Assembly: GCA_963976795.1 (NCBI GenBank)
Contig: CAXBLT010000007.1
Span: 57,100-121,099 of the forward strand
DNA length: 64,000 nt
Reading direction: 5' to 3'
DNA from: UBA7359 sp963976795
GTDB taxonomy: Bacteria > Pseudomonadota > Gammaproteobacteria > Eutrophobiales > Eutrophobiaceae
The position numbers and the translations under genes are program-made. The notes under the pieces were generated by a model that saw only the letters and a program-made list of their open reading frames with translations, did no database searches and was not told the DNA's origin. Below, in pieces: positions 50,756 to 61,250 of the stretch. The first letter of the stretch is position 1; every line of letters begins with the position of its first letter.

Positions 50756-53419
50756 ATGTCTGATCAAGAACACGATATCGATCCACATGAAACGACAGAA
50801 TGGCTTGAAGCAATAGAAGCTGTTCTGAAGATAGAAGGTGCAGAACGCGCGCACTACCTTCTGGAAAAATTAATTAATAAGGCAAGAAGCGAAGGTGCTG
50901 ATATCCCATTCAGCGCTAACACAGATTACGTCAACACCCTCCCCGTCTTCAAACAAGCAAAGTATCCGGGTGATACTACTATCGAGCACAAAATCAGATC
51001 CTATGTGCGCTGGAACGCTATGGTTATGGTTCTTAGAGCAAACGTAGATACTAACGTCGGTGGTCACATTGCGAGTTATGCTTCAGCAGCCACGCTCTAT
51101 GACGTTGGTTATAATCACTTCTGGCATGCCCCTTCAGATGAGCACGATGGCGACCTGATTTATGTTCAAGGACATTCATCTCCAGGTATTTATGCCCGCG
51201 CTTTTATGCTGGGTCGTTTATCTGAAGATCAAATGGATAATTTCCGACAAGAAGTCGATGGCGGTGGTCTACCTTCGTATCCACATCCCTGGTTGATGCC
51301 AGATTTTTGGCAATTTCCAACAGTCTCTATGGGACTTGGCCCCATCATGGCCATCTATCAAGCGCGTTTCATGAAATATTTACAGGATCGCAATATCCGA
51401 AGTACTGACGGACGTAAAGTTTGGCTGTTTATGGGTGATGGCGAATCCGATGAGCCAGAGTCGCTCGGCGCAATAGGTATGGCCGGACGCGAAAAACTCG
51501 ATAACCTGATATTTGTAGTTAACTGTAATTTGCAGCGCCTGGATGGACCTGTTCGAGGTAATGGTAAAATAATTCAGGAACTGGAGTCGAACTTTCGCGG
51601 CGCTGGCTGGAACGTAATCAAAGTTATTTGGGGTACTCGCTGGGATTCATTGTTACAGAAAGATCACAATGGCGCATTAAAAAAACGCATGGCGGACTGT
51701 GTAGACGGTGACTACCAAACCTACAAAGCTAAAGATGGCGCTTATGTACGTGAATATTTCTTTAACACACCAGAACTAAAGGCAATGGTGGCAGATTGGT
51801 CTGACCGAGATATCTGGGAGTTGAACCGAGGTGGACATGACCCTGCTAAAATTTATGCAGCATTTCATGCCGCCGTTAACCATAAAGGCCAACCCACCGT
51901 AATATTACCCAAGACCGTAAAAGGGTATGGCATGGGGACTTCTGGCGAGGCACAAAATATTACCCATCAACAAAAGAAAATGAGCCTGGATTCACTCAAA
52001 ATATTTCGTGACCGTTTTGAGCTCCCTATAGCGGATGAAGACATAGAGAAGTTACCTTATCTCGTCTTTGAAGAGGGTTCAAAAGAACTCGAATACATGC
52101 AGAACCGTCGAAAAGACCTCGGTGGTTATTTACCTGCGAGGAGACAGAAATCAACCCCGCTTGATGTCCCTGCTCTGAGTACTTTTGAAACTTTATTAAA
52201 GGCAACTGCAGAAGGACGAGAAATATCAACGACAATGGCCTTTGTCAGGATGTTAAATATCCTTGTCAAAGATAAGAACCTTGGCAATCGCGTTGTCCCG
52301 ATAGTGCCTGATGAATCGCGCACTTTTGGCATGGAAGGCATGTTTCGACAATTGGGGATCTGGAATCAGTTTGGTCAACTTTATACACCTCAAGATTCTG
52401 ATCAATTAATGTTTTACAAAGAAGATAAACATGGACAGGTATTACAAGAGGGTATTAACGAAGCCGGCGGCATGAGCGACTGGATTGCTGCGGGCACATC
52501 TTATTCGACTAATAACGAACCGATGATTCCATTTTATATCCTCTACTCGATGTTCGGCTTCCAACGTGTAGGTGATCTTGCCTGGGCAGCGGCTGACCAA
52601 CGTACACGAGGCTTTCTATTGGGCGGGACTGCGGGGCGTACAACTCTGAACGGCGAAGGCCTGCAACACGAAGATGGTCATAGTCAACTTTGGTCCGCCA
52701 TGGTGCCAAATTGTATTTCATATGATCCTAGTTTCTCTTTTGAACTTGCTGTTATTATTCAAGATGGTTTGCGTAGGATGTATGTCGAACAAGAAGATAT
52801 TTATTATTACATCACGGTAATGAATGAGAATTACGCGCATCCGGAAATGCCTAAAGGCGTTGAGAAAGATATTATTAAGGGAATGTACGCTTTTAGTAGC
52901 GGCGCGAAGAATAAAAAACCACGTGTGCAGTTATTAGGTTCGGGAACGATCTTCAACGAGGTCATTGCCGCAGCCAAGATGCTTAAAGATGACTGGGGGA
53001 TTGAGTCTGACATATGGGGTTGCCCCAGTTTCACTGAGCTTGCTCGCGATGGTCAAACATGTGAACGCTGGAATCGACTACATCCCGACTCAAAGAAAAA
53101 AGTTTCACACATTGAAAAATGTTTGGCCAAGAGTAAAGGCCCATTGATAGCCGCTACAGATTATGTTCGCCTGTTTGCAGAACAAATTAGACCTTATATA
53201 CCAGCACAAACGCAATATACAGTTTTAGGCACAGACGGGTTTGGTCGTTCTGATACACGAGAACAACTACGTAAACATTTTGAAGTGAATCGTCACCATG
53301 TCGTGGTTGCTGCTCTGGATAGTCTTTCCAATGCAAACATAATAGACAGTAGTAAGGTATCAGAAGCCATAAAAAAATATGATATTAATAATAAAAGTCC
53401 TGCGCCATGGACAATTTAA
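50756..53419 (+). CDS. aceE: Pyruvate dehydrogenase E1 component (homodimeric)
   Basis: An 887-residue E1, the same length as E. coli AceE. It uses thiamine diphosphate to decarboxylate pyruvate and acetylate the lipoyl arm of AceF. The ThDP motif GDGESDEPESLGAIGMAGRE ends in the NCNLQRLDGPVRG segment; the N-terminal segment of homodimeric E1 and the SYDPSFSFELAVIIQDGL region follow the family. It heads aceE-aceF-lpd with a regulatory region of about 500 bases upstream. Confidence 0.97.
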   Translation: MSDQEHDIDPHETTEWLEAIEAVLKIEGAERAHYLLEKLINKARSEGADIPFSANTDYVNTLPVFKQAKYPGDTTIEHKIRSYVRWNAMVMVLRANVDTNVGGHIASYASAATLYDVGYNHFWHAPSDEHDGDLIYVQGHSSPGIYARAFMLGRLSEDQMDNFRQEVDGGGLPSYPHPWLMPDFWQFPTVSMGLGPIMAIYQARFMKYLQDRNIRSTDGRKVWLFMGDGESDEPESLGAIGMAGREKLDNLIFVVNCNLQRLDGPVRGNGKIIQELESNFRGAGWNVIKVIWGTRWDSLLQKDHNGALKKRMADCVDGDYQTYKAKDGAYVREYFFNTPELKAMVADWSDRDIWELNRGGHDPAKIYAAFHAAVNHKGQPTVILPKTVKGYGMGTSGEAQNITHQQKKMSLDSLKIFRDRFELPIADEDIEKLPYLVFEEGSKELEYMQNRRKDLGGYLPARRQKSTPLDVPALSTFETLLKATAEGREISTTMAFVRMLNILVKDKNLGNRVVPIVPDESRTFGMEGMFRQLGIWNQFGQLYTPQDSDQLMFYKEDKHGQVLQEGINEAGGMSDWIAAGTSYSTNNEPMIPFYILYSMFGFQRVGDLAWAAADQRTRGFLLGGTAGRTTLNGEGLQHEDGHSQLWSAMVPNCISYDPSFSFELAVIIQDGLRRMYVEQEDIYYYITVMNENYAHPEMPKGVEKDIIKGMYAFSSGAKNKKPRVQLLGSGTIFNEVIAAAKMLKDDWGIESDIWGCPSFTELARDGQTCERWNRLHPDSKKKVSHIEKCLAKSKGPLIAATDYVRLFAEQIRPYIPAQTQYTVLGTDGFGRSDTREQLRKHFEVNRHHVVVAALDSLSNANIIDSSKVSEAIKKYDINNKSPAPWTI

Positions 53420-53459
53420 TTCATCCTAAACAAATACGCAGACGACAGGATTTTATTTA

Positions 53460-54752
53460 ATGAGTGACATTATTGAAGTAAAAGTCCCTGACATTGGTGA
53501 CTTTGATGCGGTAGAAGTTATCGAAGTGCTGGTTCAAGCAGGTGACACCATCGAACAGGAACAAGCACTGATTACGTTGGAAAGTGACAAAGCAAGCATG
53601 GAAATACCATCTACGCATGCAGGCACTATAAAAGAAGTGTTTGTGAATGTCGGCGACAACATTGCTCAAGGTGCAAACATACTCAGCTTATCGGTCAGTG
53701 CGAGTACAGGAACTAAACTAGAAACACCATCTGAACCTGATATTGAAGAGCCCAAAACCCCGGCGCCAGTAAAAACACCTGAAGTCAAACAGCAACCAGC
53801 CCCTATCGCTCCAGCACCAGCGAAACAACATGGCGCTGGATCACACCCGAAAAGTCATATACATGCAAGCCCATCGGTACGTCGATTTGCCCGCGAATTG
53901 GGCGTAGACGTCACAAAAATAACAAAGGCAACTGGTCCAAAAAATCGCATCCTAAAAGAAGATGTAAAACAATTTGTCAAACAATCATTGTCGAATACCA
54001 GCGTACAAAGTGGCTCAGGTATACCCGCGATACCTGCCATCGACTTTACTAAATTTGGTGAAATAGAAGAACGACCATTAGGGCGGATAAAAAAACTAAC
54101 CGCGATCAATCTGTCACGTTCCTGGTTAAATGTACCCATGGTTACGCATCATGATGTCGCGGACATCACAGAGATGGAAGAATTCAGGCAATCATTAAAG
54201 GCAGAGGCAGAAAAAAGAGGTGTCAAAGTCACCTTTTTGGCCTTTATCATGAAAGCATTAGTCGCTGCCTTAAAAGCCTACCCTGAATTTAATGCCTCAC
54301 TTTCCAGTGATGGTAGTTCACTTATTTTAAAGAAATATTTTCATATCGGTATTGCTGTTGATACGCCGAATGGATTAGTTGTGCCCGTGTTCAGAGATGT
54401 TGATCAAAAAAACATTTATGACCTGGCAGAAGAAATGGCCATAGTGAGCAGTAAATCCAGAGAGGGGAAATTAAGTCCAAAGGAAATGCAAGGTGCATGT
54501 ATGACCATTTCGAGTTTAGGCGGAATCGGTGGTACAGCATTCACACCAATAGTGAATGCACCTGAAGTCGCGATACTTGGAGTCACCCGCTCTGATATGC
54601 AACCCAAATGGAATGGCAAAGAATTTGAGCCACGTTTAATGTTACCGTTAGATCTAACTTATGATCATCGTGTCATTGATGGCGCGGCAGCGGCAAAATT
54701 TATGGCGACATTATCAGGCTTCCTGCACGATATCCGCCACATATTACTTTAG
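53460..54752 (+). CDS. aceF: Dihydrolipoamide acetyltransferase (PDH E2), single lipoyl domain
   Basis: A 430-residue E2. Domains: one lipoyl domain (residues 2-75; lipoylated Lys in LESDKASMEIPS), a proline/alanine-rich linker, an E1/E3-binding domain (ASPSVRRFARELGVDVTKIT) and the acetyltransferase core with DHRVIDGAAAAKF, which includes the catalytic His and Asp. E. coli AceF has three lipoyl domains; here there is one, and Lpd carries another. Confidence 0.96.
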   Translation: MSDIIEVKVPDIGDFDAVEVIEVLVQAGDTIEQEQALITLESDKASMEIPSTHAGTIKEVFVNVGDNIAQGANILSLSVSASTGTKLETPSEPDIEEPKTPAPVKTPEVKQQPAPIAPAPAKQHGAGSHPKSHIHASPSVRRFARELGVDVTKITKATGPKNRILKEDVKQFVKQSLSNTSVQSGSGIPAIPAIDFTKFGEIEERPLGRIKKLTAINLSRSWLNVPMVTHHDVADITEMEEFRQSLKAEAEKRGVKVTFLAFIMKALVAALKAYPEFNASLSSDGSSLILKKYFHIGIAVDTPNGLVVPVFRDVDQKNIYDLAEEMAIVSSKSREGKLSPKEMQGACMTISSLGGIGGTAFTPIVNAPEVAILGVTRSDMQPKWNGKEFEPRLMLPLDLTYDHRVIDGAAAAKFMATLSGFLHDIRHILL

Positions 54753-54776
54753 ATTTTATTCTGGATAGTAAAGACA

Positions 54777-56522
54777 TTGATTAAAGAAATTAAACTACCT
54801 GACATTGGCGATTTTGACGCCGTCGAAATAATTGAAATACTGGTTTCATCTGGAGACCATGTAGAAAAAGAACAGTCGTTACTTACGCTGGAAAGTGACA
54901 AGGCATCAATGGAAATCCCGGCAGAAATAGCAGGGGTTATTAAAGAAGTCTGTATTAGCGTCGGCCAAAAAATATCACAAGGCGAAATTATTTTTAAAAT
55001 AGATTCTGAAGATTCGGCAACCTCATCTAAAGAAAAAGAAAAGCCAAAACAAGAACAACAAGAGTCAAAACCAGAACCTAAACCGGCGAAAACAGCTAAG
55101 TCTGTCGTTGATAAAGGTGACACACATGCAGAGGTACTTGTACTTGGCGCAGGCCCGGGCGGTTATACCGCCGCCTTTCGTTCATCTGATCTCGGCAAAA
55201 AAACAATCTTAATAGAGCGTTATCCTTCGCTGGGTGGCGTTTGCTTGAATGTGGGTTGTATCCCTTCCAAGGCATTACTGCATGTTGGCAAGGTTATTTC
55301 AGAAGTTGAAGAATTTAAAGAACACGGAATCGATCTAGGTTCAGGAAAACCAGATCCAAAACCCGTACGCAAATGGACAGAATCGGTCATTAATAAACTC
55401 ACCTCCGGCTTGGGTGCGATGGCGAAACAACGTAAAGTCGAAGTAGTGCACGGCCATGGGAAATTCATATCTCCTAATGCTATAGAAGTTAATAATAATG
55501 GCGAGACAAAGACCATTACCTTTGATTCAGCAATTATTGCTGCAGGATCGCAAGCAACCAAGATACCTACCCTACCCGATGATCCACGAATTATGGATTC
55601 CACCGATGCCCTGTTACTGGAAAAAATACCCAAACGTATGCTGGTTATTGGCGGTGGCATAATCGGTTTGGAGATGGCTACTGTCTATGCGGCGCTTGGT
55701 TGCAAGATAACCATCGTAGAGATGCTCGACTCTCTGATTGCCGGTTGTGATAAAGATATCGTCCGGCCATTACAAAAACGGATTAAGGGCCTTTACGAAA
55801 ATATCTATTTAAAAACCGCCGTAACATCGGTTACTGCAAAAAAAGCAAATCTGGAAGTAAGCTTTGAGGGTAAAGATGCGCCAGAAAAAGATAGATTCGA
55901 TGCTATTTTGGTTGCCGTGGGGCGCCAACCCAATGGTAAAAAAATCAGCGCAGAAAATGCAGGCGTCAATGTCGATGAACGCGGCTTTATTGCAGTTGAT
56001 GATCAACAACGCACTAACGTGAATAACATTTATGCTATCGGAGATATAGTTGGGCAACCCATGCTCGCGCATAAAGCTACACACGAAGGTAAGATTGCAG
56101 CTGAAACTATTGCCGGACACAAAGTCGGGTTTGATAATCGAGTTATTCCTTCAGTAGCGTATACCGATCCTGAAATCGCCTGGGTTGGTTTATCTGAAAC
56201 CGAGGCCAAAATAAAAGGTATTGAATATGGCAAAGGCGTATTCCCATGGGCGGCCAGTGGTCGATCATTGGCCTTGGGTCGCGATGAAGGCATCACCAAG
56301 GTTTTATTTGATAAGGAATCAAACCGTATCCTGGGCGCTGCAATTGTTGGCCCAAATGCGGGGGACTTAATTGCTGAATGTGCATTAGCAATTGAAATGG
56401 GCAGTGATGCTGAAGATATAGGTTTAACTATCCATCCTCACCCGACCTTATCCGAAACTGTTGCTATGGCGGCCGAAGCATTTAGCGGCACTATTACAGA
56501 TCTCTATATCCCCAAACGTTAA
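54777..56522 (+). CDS. lpd: Dihydrolipoamide dehydrogenase with N-terminal lipoyl domain (E3)
   Basis: A 581-residue E3. A lipoyl domain (residues 1-80; LESDKASMEIPAE) and a Lys/Gln/Pro-rich linker precede the flavoprotein core: FAD motif VLGAGPGGYTAAFRS, redox disulfide GGVCLNVGCIPSKALLHVGK, NAD motif VIGGGIIGLEMA and the His-Glu catalytic pair in HPHPTLSETVAMA. It re-oxidises the lipoyl groups. The start is TTG (no in-frame ATG nearby), 24 bases after aceF. The extra lipoyl domain occurs in some beta/gammaproteobacterial Lpd proteins. Confidence 0.95.
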   Translation: MIKEIKLPDIGDFDAVEIIEILVSSGDHVEKEQSLLTLESDKASMEIPAEIAGVIKEVCISVGQKISQGEIIFKIDSEDSATSSKEKEKPKQEQQESKPEPKPAKTAKSVVDKGDTHAEVLVLGAGPGGYTAAFRSSDLGKKTILIERYPSLGGVCLNVGCIPSKALLHVGKVISEVEEFKEHGIDLGSGKPDPKPVRKWTESVINKLTSGLGAMAKQRKVEVVHGHGKFISPNAIEVNNNGETKTITFDSAIIAAGSQATKIPTLPDDPRIMDSTDALLLEKIPKRMLVIGGGIIGLEMATVYAALGCKITIVEMLDSLIAGCDKDIVRPLQKRIKGLYENIYLKTAVTSVTAKKANLEVSFEGKDAPEKDRFDAILVAVGRQPNGKKISAENAGVNVDERGFIAVDDQQRTNVNNIYAIGDIVGQPMLAHKATHEGKIAAETIAGHKVGFDNRVIPSVAYTDPEIAWVGLSETEAKIKGIEYGKGVFPWAASGRSLALGRDEGITKVLFDKESNRILGAAIVGPNAGDLIAECALAIEMGSDAEDIGLTIHPHPTLSETVAMAAEAFSGTITDLYIPKR

Positions 56523-56545
56523 TGTTTTGATCAGCATTTCTTATC

Positions 56546-57316
56546 ATGCGTCTTAACTATACTGAACTTGGCCAGGGCCGCCCGGTAATTATTTTGCATG
56601 GCCTATTTGGTTCAGCACGAAACTGGCAAGGAATTGCTCGCTCCTTAGCAGACAGTCATCATGTTATTACCCCTGATCTTCGCAACCATGGACAATCACC
56701 TCACGCTCAAAGCATGTCTTATCAAGAAATGGCCGATGATGTTATTGCTATCGCAGATCATTTAAATCTCAAAGATCTCATAATAATGGGTCACAGTATG
56801 GGAGGCAAAGTGGCAATGGCAGCCGCATTAACTCAGCCTGAACGGTTTTCTGCCTTGATCATTGTCGATATCGCACCTGTCAACTATGACCATAATTTTG
56901 ATTTGCTAATAATGGCAATGAAGTCATTAAATTTAGACCAGTTGGAAAGCCGTGCGCAAGCTGAAGCAATTATGAGTAGCTCCATCGACGATACCGGTGT
57001 TATCCAACTGTTATTACAGAACCTTATTCGTATCGGTGATAAATTACAATGGCGCATTAATCTCGAAAGCATCATGGAAAATCTCGACTTAATTGGGAAA
57101 TTTCCAGACACGCTAAAGGGTAAGTCTTGTCGTATTCCTACACTTTTTCTCGGCGGCTCAGAATCAGACTATCTGCGTAATATCTATAATGCTGATATAT
57201 TTCAGTATTTCCCCGCTGCAGAGATTACAATGATTGATGGTGCCGGGCATTGGCTTCATGCTGAAAAACCGAATGCTTTTTTAAAACAGATAAAAACTTT
57301 CATCAATTTCGTCTAA
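56546..57316 (+). CDS. YbfF-like alpha/beta-hydrolase (esterase)
   Basis: A 256-residue alpha/beta hydrolase. GLFGSARNWQGIARSLAD and HGQSPHA near the start, the nucleophile elbow GHSMGGKVAM (Ser) and the catalytic His in GAGHWLHAEKP are visible. It resembles E. coli YbfF, an acyl-ester hydrolase of broad specificity. It lies 23 bases after lpd and may be cotranscribed. Confidence 0.88.
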   Translation: MRLNYTELGQGRPVIILHGLFGSARNWQGIARSLADSHHVITPDLRNHGQSPHAQSMSYQEMADDVIAIADHLNLKDLIIMGHSMGGKVAMAAALTQPERFSALIIVDIAPVNYDHNFDLLIMAMKSLNLDQLESRAQAEAIMSSSIDDTGVIQLLLQNLIRIGDKLQWRINLESIMENLDLIGKFPDTLKGKSCRIPTLFLGGSESDYLRNIYNADIFQYFPAAEITMIDGAGHWLHAEKPNAFLKQIKTFINFV

Positions 57317-57376
57317 GTATTGATAGTTTTCCCTTAAACGCTAGAATGAGCGCCTTTCCAAGATTGATTGAAGATA

Positions 57377-58591
57377 ATGACCAATAAAAAAATTAATAAA
57401 GTAGTTTTGGCCTACTCAGGTGGTCTCGACACATCCGTGATTCTTGCCTGGCTGAAGGATACCTACGATTGTGAAGTAGTGACCTTTACTGCCGACCTCG
57501 GTCAAGGAGAAGAGGTTGAGCCAGCTCGCGCTAAGGCTGAGCAGATGGGTGTAAAGGAAATCTTCATTGAAGATCTGACAGAAGAATATGTCAGAGATTA
57601 TGTTTTCCCGATGTTTAGAGCAAACACCCTATATGAAGGCGAGTACTTATTAGGCACGTCTATCGCAAGACCACTAATTGCAAAACGTTTGGTTGAAATT
57701 GCAAATGAAACTGGCGCCGATGCAATATCCCATGGCGCAACGGGCAAAGGCAATGATCAAGTTCGGTTTGAATTAGGTGCGTATGCTTTAAAACCAGACG
57801 TGCATGTTATTGCACCATGGCGTGAGTGGGACTTGAATTCACGGGAAAAATTATTGACCTATGCAGAACAAAAAGGCATACCCATTGAAGCTAAACGCAA
57901 AGGTGCTTCACCTTATTCGATGGATGCCAATTTGTTACACATATCTTATGAAGGCGGAGAACTTGAAGACCCTTGGTGTGAACCAGAAGAGTCCATGTGG
58001 AAATGGACCGTTTCCCCTGAGCAAGCCCCCGATACAGCAGAGTCGATTGAACTGGAATTTAAAAATGGTGACCCAATTGCATTAAACGGTGAGTCGTTAT
58101 CACCTGCAAAACTACTTGCCAGCTTGAATAAACTCGGTGGGAAACATGGTATTGGACGTGATGATATTGTTGAGAATCGTTATGTAGGCATGAAATCACG
58201 AGGTTGCTATGAAACACCAGGAGGCACAATCCTACTTAAGGCGCATCGAGCAATGGAATCATTAACACTCGATCGAGAAGTTACCCATCTAAAAGATGAA
58301 TTAATGCCTCGCTATGCAAAACTAATATATAACGGTTATTGGTGGAGCCCAGAAAGAACGGCATTACAAACCTTGATTGATGAAACGCAAAAAACGGTTA
58401 ACGGCACTGTTCGTTTAAAACTTTTTAAAGGCAGTGTTTCAGTGACCGGCAGAAAGTCTGAGTCAGACAGTCTTTTTGACGAATCAATTGCTACCTTTGA
58501 AGACGATGCCGGTGCATATGATCAAAAAGATGCTGACGGCTTTATCAAGTTAAATGCTTTACGTTTAAAGATACAAGCCAGAAAAAAATAA
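57377..58591 (+). CDS. argG: Argininosuccinate synthase
   Basis: A 404-residue ArgG. It joins citrulline and aspartate with ATP to form argininosuccinate. The PP-motif AYSGGLDTSVILAWL is near the N-terminus, HGATGKGNDQVRFELGAYAL and the citrulline/aspartate binding segments (SPYSMDANLLHISYEGG; GCYETPGGTILLKAHRAM) follow. ATG 57377 was chosen over TTG 57368. Other arginine genes in the window are argE-argA at 7.4-10 kb. Confidence 0.96.
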   Translation: MTNKKINKVVLAYSGGLDTSVILAWLKDTYDCEVVTFTADLGQGEEVEPARAKAEQMGVKEIFIEDLTEEYVRDYVFPMFRANTLYEGEYLLGTSIARPLIAKRLVEIANETGADAISHGATGKGNDQVRFELGAYALKPDVHVIAPWREWDLNSREKLLTYAEQKGIPIEAKRKGASPYSMDANLLHISYEGGELEDPWCEPEESMWKWTVSPEQAPDTAESIELEFKNGDPIALNGESLSPAKLLASLNKLGGKHGIGRDDIVENRYVGMKSRGCYETPGGTILLKAHRAMESLTLDREVTHLKDELMPRYAKLIYNGYWWSPERTALQTLIDETQKTVNGTVRLKLFKGSVSVTGRKSESDSLFDESIATFEDDAGAYDQKDADGFIKLNALRLKIQARKK

Positions 58592-58620
58592 CAAAAAGAT
58601 GCTGCAAAGCATCTTTTTGT
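58591..58620 (+). terminator. Intrinsic terminator after argG
   Basis: Stem ACAAAAAGATGCT / AGCATCTTTTTGT with a short GCAA loop. T residues form part of the right arm. Confidence 0.85.
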
Positions 58621-58796
58621 TGCCTGCTAGATACATTTCTGTTTTTTTGTGAATCAAATCACATGTTTAGCAAGCTTATCTACAGCTCTGTGAGCTGTAT
58701 CACAACCATCTCATCATAATCCACTATATTCTATAGTTATATAACAAAGCGTTTATACGTGTTGTTGCAATTGAATTTAGATATAGGAACGATAAA

Positions 58797-61250
58797 GTGG
58801 ATACAGCTAACATTATTAATGAAAATATAAATTCACAGCATTCAGATAATATTCTGGATATTGATTATATTAACTCCGAAACGAAGTACTCCCTCAATAA
58901 TAATAACCTGGCTTTACACTATCTATATCAACAAGCACCAATCGGTATTATTTTAAATATAATCTCAGGTTTACTAGTGACGTGGTTTATTTTACCAACT
59001 GCACCAGACTACCTTTATATCCCCTGGTTAGCGTTTATTGTTCTCACTGCTTTTACACATACACTTTTGATTAAGGAATTTGGGAAACATAAAAAATCAC
59101 TGCAAATAAACAATCAATGGGCTGTTTATCAAACGATGATGGTTACCATATCTGCGTTGACGTTTAGTGTAGGTTATTTATTATTTTTACCATTAGCCAG
59201 CTCTTTTACCCAGATAATACTATTACTGATATTAGCAATTCTTTCTGCTGCTTATCTACCCCTATTATCTGTTTTCTTGCCTTCCTACATAATCTATATT
59301 TCTACATTTATTTTCCCAATGATCTTCTGGATATACAGCATACCCCCTGAAGAGGCTTACCCAACCGCTGCATTACTAGCTATAACATATTGCACCTTAG
59401 TGTTTTCTGCTAATCATTACTCTAAATCTTTACTAAAAGCATTTGGCCTTGCCGATGAAGTAAATATCCAGGTAAAGGAATTACGTGACATTATAGAAAA
59501 TACAAAGAACCTTAACGTTAATCTTTATAAAGACAACAATGAATATATCAGGAGAAACGAAGTTATCAGTCATGCAAAACAACAAGCTGAAATAACATTA
59601 CAATCAATAGGTGAAGGTGTTATCTCAACTGATAAATTCGGTCGCGTTGTTTACATGAATCCAGTAGCAGAAATATATACGGGCTGGGACGCAGACGATA
59701 TTAGAGGAAAACACCTCTCTATGGTATTAAATCTCGTTGACGAACCCAGTCATATGAAATTATCTAACCCTATTGAACAATGTATTGAAAATAACGCCAT
59801 TATCAACAGTGCAGATAATTCAATATTAATAAGGCGTGATGGGCTTGAGTACGCAATTGAATACAGTGCAACCCCAATAAAGCAGGAAGACAATTCACTT
59901 GCTGGTTCCGTAATGATTTTTCGTGATGTCACAGAAAAAAGGAGTCTGGAGAAGAACCTAAGCTGGCAAGCAAAACACGACCCATTAACCGGCTTAATAA
60001 ATCGCCGTGAATTTGATGCCAGACTAAATAAAATAATTTCAAGTTCTAATAATTCTGATCGAGAGCATGCTATTTGTTATATCGACCTTGACCGGTTTAA
60101 ATTGGTTAATGATAGCTGCGGACATGAAGCTGGTGACGTACTTTTAAAAAAGATATCAGATCGATTAAAAATGATAGCGCGTGATACAGATACTGTCGCA
60201 AGATTAGGTGGTGATGAATTTTCAATTATCATGTATAGCTGCAACCTTGATAAAGCAAAATTAATTGCTGAGATCTTTCGCGAAGAGGTATTTAACACCA
60301 AGTTTGACTGGCATGGAAAAAACTTTTCCATAACTGCAAGCATAGGTATCGTACCACTTAATGATGCCACTACATCACTAACCGAATTAAAAAGAGCCGC
60401 AGATCTAATCTGTTACCGGGCAAAAGATGCAGGGGGTAATAGAATAAAGGTATTAGAGTCCGGGAATACTCACTTCAAAAACCATACTGGTGAACTTAAA
60501 ATTCTGGAAGAATTGCAGAAAAGTCTTGAAAAAGAGAATTTCAAACTCTACACACAGAAAATAAAACCGCTTGATGATTTAAACGATCTGCTTTTCTATG
60601 AAGTACTGCTACGGATGAAAAATACTGAAGACGAACTTTTATCTGCAAGCAGTTTCTTACATACAGCTGAAGCTTACCATATGTTATCTGCTATAGATGA
60701 CTGGGTATTAAAGGTTGTAATGGAGATGATAGCGTATGGCAACCCTCTATTTAACAAAGCACACATGATCAGTATAAATATATCTCAACAATCTGTTTTA
60801 AATGAGAATTTTATAAAATACGTCATTGATACTTTTAATGATTACGACATTCCTGCTGGCAATATTTGTTTTGAAATCAATGAACCGCAGTTTTATGACA
60901 ACATGGAACGCTTCAAACGTTTTGTTACACTTATGAAACGACAAGGTTGCAAAATCGCATTGGATAATTTTAATTACAATCCTGTTAGTATTAATACAGT
61001 TAAACAATTAAATATTGATTATATAAAACTTGATGCAAGGCAGTTTAACCAGACCAATAATGAACAAAGTCATGAATATAAATTACTCGAATCTATAAAT
61101 GATATTAACCATCTGATCGGTGCACAAACAATCATGAAATGTATTGATAGTGATGATATTGTCGAATCTTCGTTTCAGGTAGGCGCCGATTTTATACAAG
61201 GCTTTGTTGTTGAACCTCCACAAGCATTAAATAATATCCAAAATACTTGA
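58797..61250 (+). CDS. Membrane PAS-GGDEF-EAL protein with degenerate EAL domain
   Basis: An 817-residue protein: about six membrane helices (residues 45-210), coiled linker, PAS domain (about 260-385), GGDEF domain (390-555) and EAL-like domain (565-805). GGDEF is intact at 471-475 (RLGGDEF) with an I-site RDTD five residues upstream, so diguanylate cyclase activity is likely. The EAL domain has EVL instead of EAL (LLFYEVLLRM) and DNFNYN where the metal-binding DDFGTG motif should be, so phosphodiesterase activity is unlikely; it may bind c-di-GMP or be a protein-binding module. The start is GTG with AGGAAC upstream. Confidence 0.92.
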   Translation: MDTANIINENINSQHSDNILDIDYINSETKYSLNNNNLALHYLYQQAPIGIILNIISGLLVTWFILPTAPDYLYIPWLAFIVLTAFTHTLLIKEFGKHKKSLQINNQWAVYQTMMVTISALTFSVGYLLFLPLASSFTQIILLLILAILSAAYLPLLSVFLPSYIIYISTFIFPMIFWIYSIPPEEAYPTAALLAITYCTLVFSANHYSKSLLKAFGLADEVNIQVKELRDIIENTKNLNVNLYKDNNEYIRRNEVISHAKQQAEITLQSIGEGVISTDKFGRVVYMNPVAEIYTGWDADDIRGKHLSMVLNLVDEPSHMKLSNPIEQCIENNAIINSADNSILIRRDGLEYAIEYSATPIKQEDNSLAGSVMIFRDVTEKRSLEKNLSWQAKHDPLTGLINRREFDARLNKIISSSNNSDREHAICYIDLDRFKLVNDSCGHEAGDVLLKKISDRLKMIARDTDTVARLGGDEFSIIMYSCNLDKAKLIAEIFREEVFNTKFDWHGKNFSITASIGIVPLNDATTSLTELKRAADLICYRAKDAGGNRIKVLESGNTHFKNHTGELKILEELQKSLEKENFKLYTQKIKPLDDLNDLLFYEVLLRMKNTEDELLSASSFLHTAEAYHMLSAIDDWVLKVVMEMIAYGNPLFNKAHMISINISQQSVLNENFIKYVIDTFNDYDIPAGNICFEINEPQFYDNMERFKRFVTLMKRQGCKIALDNFNYNPVSINTVKQLNIDYIKLDARQFNQTNNEQSHEYKLLESINDINHLIGAQTIMKCIDSDDIVESSFQVGADFIQGFVVEPPQALNNIQNT

